Part shown: positions 27,801 through 35,232 of the stretch, in pieces
How positions within the stretch are numbered: position 1 is the stretch's first letter
Layout of the letters: each line of letters opens with the position of its first letter
The notes under the pieces: generated by a model
What the model saw: the letters and a program-made list of their open reading frames with translations, nothing else
The model's database searches: none
Told to the model about the DNA's origin: nothing
Made by a program: the position numbers and the translations under genes
NCBI GenBank assembly: GCA_963738375.1
Contig: CAVTWL010000012.1
Location: 62,001-126,000, forward strand
Direction: 5' to 3'
DNA length: 64,000 nucleotides
Source: Bog-159 sp963738375
GTDB taxonomy: Bacteria > Acidobacteriota > Terriglobia > Bryobacterales > Bryobacteraceae

Positions 27801-30054
27801 AAGTGTAAGGCGCGGTCCCGCCCGAAGCCGCCAGCGTGTCTGAGTAGGTCACGCCCACCGTGGCGTTCGGCAGCGGCGATGCCGTGGTAATGGTCAGGCC
27901 GCCCGTGATCACGATGGAGAAGGTCTTCGAAACCGCGGTGCTGGTGGCGTCGGTAACTGTGATCGTCACCGAAAACGTGCCCGCGTTTTGAGGCGCGCCA
28001 TTGATCACACCGGCGGGCGATAGGGACAAGCCTGTTGGAAGCGTCGACCCCGCCGCCAGCGACCAGGTGTACGGCGGCGTTCCGCCCGATGCGTTTAGCG
28101 TCTGGTTGTAAGCCGCTCCCACCGCGCCGCTTGCCAGCCCGCTGGTAGTGATGGTCAATTGCGGACCGTTCACCGTCAGCGTGAAGATCTCCGTCACTTT
28201 GGCCAACGAAGAATCGGTGACTGTAACCGGAAACGTGACCGTGCCCGTTGCCGTGGGAGTTCCCGTCAGCACGCCTGCCGTGCTCAGGGTCAGCCACAAG
28301 GGCAAGCCCGTGGCCGTCCAGGTGTAGCCGCCTGCTCCGCCTCCAGCGGTGAGGGTCTCCGTGTACGAAAGATTCACCGTGGCCGGCGGCAGGGTCAACG
28401 CCGTCAGAATCGCCAGGGGTACGGGCACCATCAAGGTCGCCGATACCGAATTCTTCGCACTATCCGTCACCTTCGCGGTAAAAGTAGCGGTCGAAGCCGT
28501 CGCCGGAACGGAGGTGCTGGTCAGCACGCCCGCCGTGCTCAACGTCAGCCACGAAGGCAAGCCGGTTGCGGTCCAGGTATATCCGCCCGCCCCGCCATCC
28601 GCCGCCAAGGTCTGGGTGTAAGCCGCGCCCACAGTCGCCGCGGGCAGCGGAGATTGCGTGGTAATCGCCAGGGTCACCGGTATGGTCAGACTCGCCGTGG
28701 CCGCGGTGGAACTGCTGTCCGTCACCTTCGCCGTAAAAGTCGAGCTCACCGCCGAGGTTGTGGGTTGCCCCGAAATCACTCCGGCCGGACTCAAGGTAAG
28801 TCCCGCTGGCAGGGATCCAGTCTCCGACCAGGTGTAAACGCCGGTGCCGCCGATCGCGGTCAGCGTTTGGTTGTAGGCCGTCGAAATGGTTGCCGGTGGC
28901 AGCGGCGAACTTGTGGTCACCGCCAGCGTGACCGGCAGCGTAAAGGTTCCCGAGGTTGTATTGTTGTTGCTGTCGGTGACCTGTACGGTGAAACTGGAAG
29001 TTACCGCCGAGGACGGAGGCGTGCCGGTCAACACCCCGCTGGGGCTCAACACCAGCCAGGTGGGCTGTCCCGTGGCGCTCCAGGTATATCCGGTTCCCGA
29101 TCCGCCGGTAGCGCCAAAGGTCTGTGTATAGCTCACCCCGATGGTGGCGGCCGGCAGCGGTGACGCCGTGGTAATGGTCAGGCCGGCTGTCACTGTGAGC
29201 GAAAAAGTTCCCGAGGTGCTGCCGCCCGCGCTATCGGTCACGGAGACGGGAAAGCTGAAGGAACCTGTAGCCGTGGGTTTGCCGGAGAGCAAACCGGCGG
29301 CGCTCATGGTCAATCCGGCCGGCGCCTGGGATGCCGACCAGGTATACGACGGCACGCCCGGATTCGCCGAGAATTGCTGCGAATAGCTGCTGCCCGTGGC
29401 TCCCCCGGGCAGAGGCGAAGTTGTTGCAATGGTCACCGCCGCGGCAATGGCGCCGGTGAACGCTACGCGGTTGCTCACTACAGGAGTGCTGCTGTCCGCG
29501 GCTTGCACGCGGTACGAATACGACGCCATGGATGCCGTGGGTTGATCCGTTACCAAGCCGGCGGCGCTCACCGTAAGGCCGGGCGGGATGATCTGATTCG
29601 GTCCCGTGGGAACGGACCACGTGTAGGGAGGCGTGCCCCCCGATGCCGAACAATTGTTGGAGTAGGCGACGCCCACTTCGAGCGGTCCGTTGGGCAGGGC
29701 ACACGTCACCGTGACCGGATCTACGGTTGTACCGCTGTACGGCTGGGTGCCGGTCAAATTATTGCTATCGGTCGCCTCCACCGTGAAAGTAAAGGGACCA
29801 GCCGGATCTACCAGCGTACCCGTGATGGCCCCGGTCTTGGTGTTCTGCGAGAGGCCCGGCGGCAGCGAACCGGTGGGAATGCTCCACGAGTACGGCGCAA
29901 TTCCTCCCGACGGAGCGCATGCTACCGAAACCACGACTCCAATGACTTGGGGCAGCGTGGTGGGCGTGCAATTGGTGGTGACCGGTCCCGCGCCGGCGGC
30001 GGCCGCCGCGGTCAATGCTCCCAGGGCGATGGATCGAAGCAGATTGGCGCTCAT
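24880..30054 (-). CDS. Giant secreted protein with 17 putative Ig (He_PIG-like) repeats
   Basis: 1724 residues. A signal peptide (MSANLLRSIALGALTAAAAAGAG) is followed by about 17 repeats of 85-95 residues. Each opens with LxITTxSPLPxAxVGxxYSQTL, then ASGGTxPYTW and LPxGLxLSxxGxIxGTP, and ends TFTVxVTDSxxxTASxxFTLTV: the putative Ig domain of the cadherin-like superfold. The first two repeats have extra cysteines (NCTPTT, VACAPSGG, NCSASGG). The last 230 residues are a different region (FSGLPATAASTEQVTFTLNP) ending in SSSGSGSL. It starts by ATGA overlap with the anchored protein upstream. A stalk-like surface or extracellular matrix function is likely; no catalytic or LPXTG signal is seen. Confidence 0.85.
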   Translation of the reverse strand: MSANLLRSIALGALTAAAAAGAGPVTTNCTPTTLPQVIGVVVSVACAPSGGIAPYSWSIPTGSLPPGLSQNTKTGAITGTLVDPAGPFTFTVEATDSNNLTGTQPYSGTTVDPVTVTCALPNGPLEVGVAYSNNCSASGGTPPYTWSVPTGPNQIIPPGLTVSAAGLVTDQPTASMASYSYRVQAADSSTPVVSNRVAFTGAIAAAVTIATTSPLPGGATGSSYSQQFSANPGVPSYTWSASQAPAGLTMSAAGLLSGKPTATGSFSFPVSVTDSAGGSTSGTFSLTVTAGLTITTASPLPAATIGVSYTQTFGATGGSGTGYTWSATGQPTWLVLSPSGVLTGTPPSSAVTSSFTVQVTDSNNNTTSGTFTLPVTLAVTTSSPLPPATISTAYNQTLTAIGGTGVYTWSETGSLPAGLTLSPAGVISGQPTTSAVSSTFTAKVTDSSSTAATASLTIPVTLAITTQSPLPAATVGAAYTQTLAADGGAGGYTWTATGLPSWLTLSTAGVLTSTSVPATASTATFTAKVTDSAKNSVSATLMVPVPLAILTALTLPPATVNLSYTETLTAGGGAGGYTWTATGLPLWLTLSTAGVLTGTPTATGTVTFPVTVTDSSLAKVTEIFTLTVNGPQLTITTSGLASGAVGAAYNQTLNASGGTPPYTWSLAAGSTLPTGLSLSPAGVINGAPQNAGTFSVTITVTDATSTAVSKTFSIVITGGLTITTASPLPNATVGVTYSDTLAASGGTAPYTWAITTGSLPAPLVLNGTTGQITGKPAAIATSAFTVTVTDANNSTVSKGFTLSVVAPPIINTASLPNGATGAAYSQTLSASGGTTPYTWTISTGTLPVGLTLSPAGAIAGNPTVAGTSTFTVQLTDATGVTASKQLTLTIVTGLTILTASPLPPGEVNIAYSQMLTASGGAAPYTWALTGGALPGGLTLAANGAIAGKPVTAGAFSFTVQATDSNHATADATLAVTIAAAVTISTGATLGEGSVGTSYSQTLTATGGETPYAWSLTSGTLPPGLTLSSAGSISGTPSATGASTFTVKVTDTLGATASQQFTITVAIGLTISTQATLPGGTVNVVYSEQLQASGGTGPYTWSVPTGTPPPGVTLRADGNLTGLPTAAGTYTFTAEVTDSLKHTAAELMSLTIAPALSITTTALPGGAVGAAYSQAVMATGGTAPYTWTISSGTLPGGLSLSAAGAITGTPTAAGTLTFTVKVTDSVGATSTKSLSITITSGLTITTAAALPAAAIDVAYSQTLAAEGGTGPYSWAVTAGALPAGVTLSPAGAVSGTPTVSGTFLFTATVTDSASATASRQFTLAVGGGLAITTVTLPAGQVGVAYSQTLAASGGTAPYTFSKSSGTLPPGLALSGTTLSGTPSAVGSYTFTIQVTDSASATATQLYTVTITTATLSITSTTLPAGAVGTAYSATLTASGGIPPYTWAAQNPVLPPGLSLDPASGTISGTPSNGGNATVTFQVTDHAGATALTSISIVVLSGSFSGLPATAASTEQVTFTLNPSVGYATDIAGTVTLAFQPDSALPSPAVDPAIQFSTGGTNASFTIPAGTSAPVSFTIQTGSVAGTITLSVQWQSGGASLAVPSALTQTVQIAAAAPVITGITASTTSSGFQVVVTGYSNTRDLSQAVVQFTPASGQTLQTSTLTVSLSGASTAWFGSSGSDQFGGQFVLTMPFSVSNGSASAISSVSVQLVNSQGTSSSGSGSL
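25680..30020 (-). repeat. Array of about 17 in-frame Ig-domain repeats
   Basis: Coding repeats of roughly 255-285 bases inside the 24880-30054 gene. They are degenerate at DNA level except for the segments coding ASGGTAPYTW and the following glycine-rich turn, so they arose by old tandem duplication with drift rather than recent expansion. Confidence 0.75.
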
Positions 30055-30644
30055 TTCGGCCCCCCGATCGTCGGGCTGCCCGGAGTGATCACTACGCCAC
30101 TTGAACCGGTGGTGGTGGTCGATGAGCCGCTCTTGCCCTTGCCCAGCGCCACCGCCGCGCCCGCCGCAGCCGCGCCGCCTACTACCGCCAGAATCAGAAT
30201 GGTCTTGGACGAGATTCCCGCTTTCGCCGCTCCCGCGTTAGTCTGCGAAATATTGGCTGTCGCTACTTGCCCCTGTAACGAAGTAGTAACTCGAATCTGG
30301 AATTGTCCGGGCTCGTTGTTGGGCTTGAGCCCCCGGCCCACCGCCAGCCCGCTGGCATCGGTCATTACGGTTAAGGTATTCTTGCCGTCGGCGAAGGATC
30401 CGCCCGCGCCTGTACCGGGCAATACAAAAGTGACGGCCACATTGGGAATAGGAATGCCGTTTTGATCCATCACCCGCACCACCGGTTCCTTGGCGTGGTG
30501 CAGGGAAATGTTATTAATGGCGCCGTCGCCTTCCACTACCTCGATGCGCGGTATCGTATCCGCGGCCCGCGCCAGCACAGCGCAGAGCACGATAATCAGT
30601 GCTTGCGCGGCCAGCGGCTTCCATAGGCCTCTGCGCCCGCCCAT
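30051..30644 (-). CDS. Ig-like (Big_1-type) protein with C-terminal membrane segment
   Basis: I chose ATG 30644 because GGAGGAAAAC stands directly before it; a start at 30668 lies upstream of that site. 197 residues: N-terminal signal/anchor (LAAQALIIVLCAVLARAA), one Ig-like domain (IEVVEGDGAINNI, VRVMDQNGIPIPNVAVTFVLPG, TDASGLAVGRG, as in bacterial Ig group 1), a second helix ILILAVVGGAAAAGAAVAL and a Ser/Thr/Gly tail. The stop overlaps the ATG of the giant protein by four bases (ATGA), so the two are made together. It may anchor or escort the giant Ig protein at the membrane. Confidence 0.75.
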   Translation of the reverse strand: MGGRRGLWKPLAAQALIIVLCAVLARAADTIPRIEVVEGDGAINNISLHHAKEPVVRVMDQNGIPIPNVAVTFVLPGTGAGGSFADGKNTLTVMTDASGLAVGRGLKPNNEPGQFQIRVTTSLQGQVATANISQTNAGAAKAGISSKTILILAVVGGAAAAGAAVALGKGKSGSSTTTTGSSGVVITPGSPTIGGPK

Positions 30645-30727
30645 GTTTTCCTCCGATTCGGATTCCATAAACTATAGATAAAATAACCTAAGCTAGTGAT
30701 TGTACCGTTGCGACGGGTAACATTGGC

Positions 30728-31351
30728 ATGAGTTCTATGACAGGAATCCTGGCCGAGCCCAAATTTTCAACGTGGAGTGCTCCGGGCCACCCCCTTCGCA
30801 TTGAGTATTCGGCGATGGCGCTGGATGAGATCCGTATCACTGCCGTGGAAGGCTACCATCGTGTGCCCCATGGCGGGGTGGAAACCGGCGGCATCCTTTT
30901 TGGAACCCAGCAAAAGAACGTAGTACGGATCAAGGCCTGGCGGCCCATCGTTTGCGAATATGCCAAAGGACCATCATTTCTGCTCACCGCGAAGGAAGAG
31001 GAAGCGCTGGCCGCCACACTGAAAGCCTGGCGGGGCGAGCCGGAGCTGGCCCATTTGGAGCCGGTGGGTTGGTATCGCGCCCACACGCGCAGCGAAATTC
31101 TGCTTTCCCAAACGGATCTCGATTTCTACAAACGCTTCTTTCCGCAGGCCTGGCAAGTCGCCTTGATCGTGCGCCCCGGCGGCTTCGCGCCGACGCGTGC
31201 CGGATTCTTCTTTCGCGAGGCCGATGGCAAGATTCGCGAACAGAGCAGCTACCGCGAATTCACGCTGACGCCGTTGGTAGTGGTTCCGCCGCCCGCCGCC
31301 CGAGCCAACGCCGCCCATCGCCGAAGCGCCGCCGCCTCCCCCACCCGCTGA
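30728..31351 (+). CDS. JAB/MPN-like domain, N-terminal half of a membrane protein
   Basis: The first 180 residues form a JAB1/MPN metalloprotease-like fold: GGVETGGILFG (Glu52), GWYRAHTRSEILLSQTDLD (His119, Ser127, Asp130). The canonical motif is H-x-H-x7-S-x2-D; here the first His is Arg117, so zinc binding would be incomplete. After residue 185 the frame runs off into alanine/arginine-rich sequence and stops, whereas the +1 frame continues as a proline-rich linker (PEPTPPIAEAPPPPPP) into the next open frame. One base too many in the CCG/CCC run near 31285-31300 would explain it. I read 30728-32555 as one gene. It is divergent from the Ig-protein operon. Confidence 0.7.
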   Translation: MSSMTGILAEPKFSTWSAPGHPLRIEYSAMALDEIRITAVEGYHRVPHGGVETGGILFGTQQKNVVRIKAWRPIVCEYAKGPSFLLTAKEEEALAATLKAWRGEPELAHLEPVGWYRAHTRSEILLSQTDLDFYKRFFPQAWQVALIVRPGGFAPTRAGFFFREADGKIREQSSYREFTLTPLVVVPPPAARANAAHRRSAAASPTR

Positions 31352-31427
31352 ACCCGCCGCACAAGCTCCGCCGGCGGAACCGCCGCCATCCGCTCCCGCC
31401 CCGCCGGCCATCTGGGCGCCATCGCCG

Positions 31428-32555
31428 GTGGCCCCTCCGAGCACTCCAGCCACTCGCTGGAAATGGTATGCGCTGTCGCTCAGCGTGATGGTGCTGGCCT
31501 TCCTCGGCTTCTGGCTGTGGAAGCCTTCGCGCGGCTTGAAACTGACCGCCACGGATACCCGCGGCCAACTGCGCATTTCCTGGGATGCGGGCGCCCAGCC
31601 GATCGCCAAGGCGAAAAGCGGCGCGATCCAGATTGACGACCACGGCACTCGCACCCAACTGACCCTTACGGCCGCCGACCTGCGTTCCGGCGCCTTGTTC
31701 TACGAGCGGCTCTCCGGGGATGTCGCGGTGAGTCTTGCGGTGGCGGCAGCCGATGGCGGATCCGTCGTGGAAAGCACCCGATTCTTGCGCCCGGGCGAGT
31801 CCGCCGCCGCTCCGGCGCCTCCCTTGCGGCAACCACAGCCGCAGCCCGCTGAGACGGCCCAGGCACAACCGATGTCGAGTATGCCCGCGACTGCCCCTGC
31901 GCCCGCGGCGATTCAGCCCACTGGCGCCGAGCCCACGGCCATTCGGCACATCGTCCCTTTCCGTCCGCCTGCGGAAACGCCCCGCCGCGCGTCGGCCGAA
32001 ATGCCCAACATCGCTCCTCCCACTTTGGAGAATTCGTCCGCCATCCCACAGTCCAGTCTTCCTGGTGTTCTCGGAAGTGAACCCCGCCCTCCCGCGCCGT
32101 CACCCGCCCCCGCGGCGGCGCCAGGCGTACAGCAGCGGCCGGCGCAAACCTCCGCCGCACCGCCTATCGTCGCCGCGCCCGTTGGGGGACGCATCATCTG
32201 GACCGGCCGTCTGGCCAAGAACGGACGCGTCACCATCCAACGCAATCAGGCATCCTCCGGGGCCGTCAGCGGCGCGCTCCCCGGAGTTGCCGCGCACGCC
32301 ATCGCCATTCCCGGAGACCTCACGGCCTACGGCCTCACCCTTTTTACTGGCGACCAGAAATATTCCAACCCCATCACGGAACGAGCCAGCCCCGAAAACG
32401 GTTGGAACAACACCACTTTCACCTTGGACCCGAAGCGAGCCTCGGGCGTACGGGTTGTGGAGCAGCCCAGTGCCCAGAACGGATACAAGTTAGTGCTTGA
32501 AAGTAGCTCGCCAAGAATCTCGGTGGTGATGATCGAGTGGCGCGCGGCACAATAG
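31428..32555 (+). CDS. C-terminal half of the JAB-like membrane protein (linker, TM helix, outer domain)
   Basis: This frame is open from about 31260, so GTG 31428 is just the first in-frame start codon, not a likely true start. It encodes the end of a proline-rich linker, one transmembrane helix (WYALSLSVMVLAFLGFWLW) and an outer part. That part has a beta-sandwich-like stretch (LTATDTRGQLRISWDAGAQPI, AVSLAVAAADGGSVVESTRF), another Pro/Ala-rich linker of about 130 residues and a second small domain (GRIIWTGRLAKNGRVTIQ, LVLESSSPRISVVMIEWRAAQ). No enzyme motif is visible in it. With the upstream half the protein would be about 608 residues with the JAB-like domain in the cytoplasm. Confidence 0.65.
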   Translation: MAPPSTPATRWKWYALSLSVMVLAFLGFWLWKPSRGLKLTATDTRGQLRISWDAGAQPIAKAKSGAIQIDDHGTRTQLTLTAADLRSGALFYERLSGDVAVSLAVAAADGGSVVESTRFLRPGESAAAPAPPLRQPQPQPAETAQAQPMSSMPATAPAPAAIQPTGAEPTAIRHIVPFRPPAETPRRASAEMPNIAPPTLENSSAIPQSSLPGVLGSEPRPPAPSPAPAAAPGVQQRPAQTSAAPPIVAAPVGGRIIWTGRLAKNGRVTIQRNQASSGAVSGALPGVAAHAIAIPGDLTAYGLTLFTGDQKYSNPITERASPENGWNNTTFTLDPKRASGVRVVEQPSAQNGYKLVLESSSPRISVVMIEWRAAQ

Positions 32556-32605
32556 CGCAAAAGGGGCGCCCCGTTTTGCGCGAGTTCCTCGAAAGGACAG
32601 GAATC

Positions 32606-33778
32606 ATGGCTCAAACCTCGACCATCGGCTGGCAGGACGTAGCCCGAACGCAGCGGCTCTCGATTCCCTGGTACATCTGGGCCTGCGCGTTGGCGGTCAC
32701 ATCCGCTTCTTTCGGCGGAATCTGGGATATCTCCTGGCATGAAAGCATCGGCCGCGACACCTTTTGGACCGCGCCCCATCTCTTCATCCATTTCGGCGGA
32801 ATTCTGGCTGGCGCGGCGTCGGCCTATCTGATTTTCAGAACGACATTTTTCGCGCCGCCCGCTGCCCGCGCCGCCTCCGTCCGCATCTGGGGTTTCTACG
32901 GACCACTCGGCGCATTCATGTGCTGCTGGGGCGGTGTCGCCATGGTCACCTCAGCCCCGTTCGATAACTGGTGGCACGCCGCTTACGGCCTGGACGTCAA
33001 GATCCTGAGCCCGCCGCATGTGATTCTCATCCTAGGACTCATGTCGATCCGTTTTGGCGCCCTGGTGATGATCCTAGGCGAAATGCACAATGCCGAAGGC
33101 GTGTTGCGCGGCAAGCTCGAGGCCATGCTCCTCTACATGTTCACGTACCAGTTGGGCATGGCCGTCGCCGTCTTCCAGGAATACACGTTTACGGATTACA
33201 TGCACAGCGCGATTTTCTATCTGGTGCTGTCCATCTTCACGCCCACGTTCCTGGTGGCCGTAGGGCAGGTGTCCAGTTTCCGTTGGCCGAGCACGGTAAT
33301 CGCCGCCATCTTCACCACGCTCAATCTGCTGTTTGTATGGCTGCTGCCGCTCTTCCCCGCCGAACCCAAACTCGGCCCCGTGTATCAGCACGTGACACAC
33401 TTCATCCCGCCGCCGTTTCCTTTGTTGATTCTGGTCCCCGCCTTTGCCATCGACCTGCTGCGGCCCAACTTGCGCAACTGGAGCCCATGGGCGCGATCGA
33501 GCGCGTATGGCGCGGCGTTCCTGGCAACCCTGGTGGCCGCGCAATGGCCTTTTGCGAACTTCCTGCAATCCCCCGCCGCCCGCAATTGGTTCTTCGGAAC
33601 CATGTATTTTCCCTTTTTCGTTCCGCTCAACAATACCTGGGTGCGCTACCAGTTCGACCAGGCGGAGCCGACCGCCGCCGCTTTCTGGATGCGTATGGCG
33701 CTCACCCTGGCCATCGCCGTTCTCAGCGCGCGGGCTGGTTTGTCGTTGGGGGGATGGATGCGCCGGCTGCGCCGTTAA
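32606..33778 (+). CDS. Polytopic membrane protein of unknown function
   Basis: 390 residues from ATG 32606, which follows GAAAGGACAGG. About nine to ten hydrophobic helices. The first loop has several conserved-looking polar residues, WDISWHESIGRDTFWTAPH followed by LFIHFGG, and further histidines occur in NWWHAAYGLD and SPPHVILILG, a pattern that could bind haem or copper, but I know no family for it. Its 3' end overlaps the converging glycosyltransferase gene by 56 bases. It follows the JAB-like gene after 50 bases on the same strand and may be co-transcribed with it. Confidence 0.7.
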   Translation: MAQTSTIGWQDVARTQRLSIPWYIWACALAVTSASFGGIWDISWHESIGRDTFWTAPHLFIHFGGILAGAASAYLIFRTTFFAPPAARAASVRIWGFYGPLGAFMCCWGGVAMVTSAPFDNWWHAAYGLDVKILSPPHVILILGLMSIRFGALVMILGEMHNAEGVLRGKLEAMLLYMFTYQLGMAVAVFQEYTFTDYMHSAIFYLVLSIFTPTFLVAVGQVSSFRWPSTVIAAIFTTLNLLFVWLLPLFPAEPKLGPVYQHVTHFIPPPFPLLILVPAFAIDLLRPNLRNWSPWARSSAYGAAFLATLVAAQWPFANFLQSPAARNWFFGTMYFPFFVPLNNTWVRYQFDQAEPTAAAFWMRMALTLAIAVLSARAGLSLGGWMRRLRR

Positions 33779-35162
33779 TCAGCCGGAAACAGACGAGGTG
33801 CCCACTCTCACCCACTATCTCGGTGGCGAACTGATCCTTCACGAAAGCCACGTAACTGCGTTTATCCATCACGATTACGCGGCAGCGCTGCTTGCGTAAG
33901 GCCTTCAGCAAGTCTTCTTTACTGAAGAGCCGCAATAAGAAACGGTCGCCGTACCACTGCAGTTGATTGTCTTCGTCGAACCGCGCGGCACCGTCGTCAT
34001 AGAATGCCACCCGCTCTCCAGGCGCCGCCGCCGCCGTCTCAATCTTCGCGATGGGCCGGATCTCAGCCGCTTCCAGATGGGTTTTGGGAAACATCGCCAG
34101 CGCCACCACCCCAACCGCCATCACCGGTGCCGCAATCCGCAGTCCCGCGCGCCAATATCTCTCGGGAACGAGCCGTTGCAAAGCCAGCGCCGCCAGGATC
34201 GCAAATGCCGGATACGCCGGCAGCATATACCGCAGAACCCGGCTGCGCGCCGCCGCGCACAGCACGAAAACCACCGCCACCCACCAAACCAACACCCCCA
34301 ATCGGCGGTCCCGCCCCCGCACCACCATTACCAGGCCGGCCACCATCAACGGCAGCCACGGCCAATACGATTTCGCCAGCATCCACGCGTATTCGAATGC
34401 GCCCGTATAACGCCGCCACGCCGGAGACAACGCGCCGTAGACTTCATTGCGCAGCCATGCTGAATGCACCGAGAACATAAATGGGCCGAACAAATGGATC
34501 AGGTAGGCATACCAGGCCACCAGCGGAGCGTAAGCGACCACCAAGGCGGGAACCAGGTATCGCCCCGCGGCCCGCCTGCGCATGGCGATGGAATCCAGGG
34601 CAAACACGGCCGGGAGCGCCAATCCCATCAAGCTGCGGGTCATCTGGGCCAACGCGACGCAAAGGCCGACGGCCAGAACCCATTGCGGATGGTCCTCCGT
34701 CATCATCCACGCGCACACCGCGCACAGCACAAAAAAGGTAAACGGCACATCCGTCATTCCGCGCGCCGCATATTTCAGGAAATAGATGCTGGTGGCCATC
34801 ACGAACATTGCCAGCACCCCGGTCCACGAGTCGCCTGTCAGCTTTCGGGCCAGCCAATAAACGAGCAGGATTACGCCGAGCCCGCATAGCGCCGATGGCA
34901 GCCGCGCCAGAGCGTCGGAAAAGCCGAAAGCCGCGAAGAGCGATGCTTCCATCCATTCCAGCATGGGAGGATTTTCGAGCGCCGGTTCGCCGTTGCTCTG
35001 CGGCACGATCCAGTTGCCGCTGCGCAGGATGTCTTTGGCGATGTGCGCATACTGCGCATCGTCATATCCGGTCAGATCGCCGGTGCGAAGCGGCGCGATC
35101 ACCAGGATGGCCGACAAAACAGCAAAAATCGCGAAATACCAGCCGGGACGCAACAATGCCAA
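33723..35162 (-). CDS. Glycosyltransferase family 39 / ArnT-like membrane mannosyltransferase
   Basis: 479 residues. N-terminal GDLTGYDDAQYAHIAKDIL holds the acidic DDAQ catalytic site of the GT-C fold (a DE/DD in the first loop after helix 1). PALENPPMLEWMEASLFAAFG resembles the KPP-like loop of ArnT. About ten more helices follow, ending near residue 365; a soluble C-terminal part (VAFYDDGAARFDEDNQLQWYGD, LLKALRKQRCRVIVMDKRSYVAFV) comes last. It should move a sugar from a polyprenyl phosphate to lipid or protein at the outer face. The tail overlaps the converging gene by 56 bases. Confidence 0.85.
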   Translation of the reverse strand: MALLRPGWYFAIFAVLSAILVIAPLRTGDLTGYDDAQYAHIAKDILRSGNWIVPQSNGEPALENPPMLEWMEASLFAAFGFSDALARLPSALCGLGVILLVYWLARKLTGDSWTGVLAMFVMATSIYFLKYAARGMTDVPFTFFVLCAVCAWMMTEDHPQWVLAVGLCVALAQMTRSLMGLALPAVFALDSIAMRRRAAGRYLVPALVVAYAPLVAWYAYLIHLFGPFMFSVHSAWLRNEVYGALSPAWRRYTGAFEYAWMLAKSYWPWLPLMVAGLVMVVRGRDRRLGVLVWWVAVVFVLCAAARSRVLRYMLPAYPAFAILAALALQRLVPERYWRAGLRIAAPVMAVGVVALAMFPKTHLEAAEIRPIAKIETAAAAPGERVAFYDDGAARFDEDNQLQWYGDRFLLRLFSKEDLLKALRKQRCRVIVMDKRSYVAFVKDQFATEIVGESGHLVCFRLINGAAGASIPPTTNQPAR

Positions 35163-35232
35163 GTATATCGAAATGCCGGCCCATTACCGTTCGCGCATTG
35201 CAATTCCCGCCGCCACTATTTATCCTTCAATC

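Noticed and set aside
28159..29163. A 334-codon frame opposite the 17-repeat Ig gene
   Set aside because: Composition is Arg/Gly-rich and repeats in register with the Ig repeats of the other strand, so it is a shadow.
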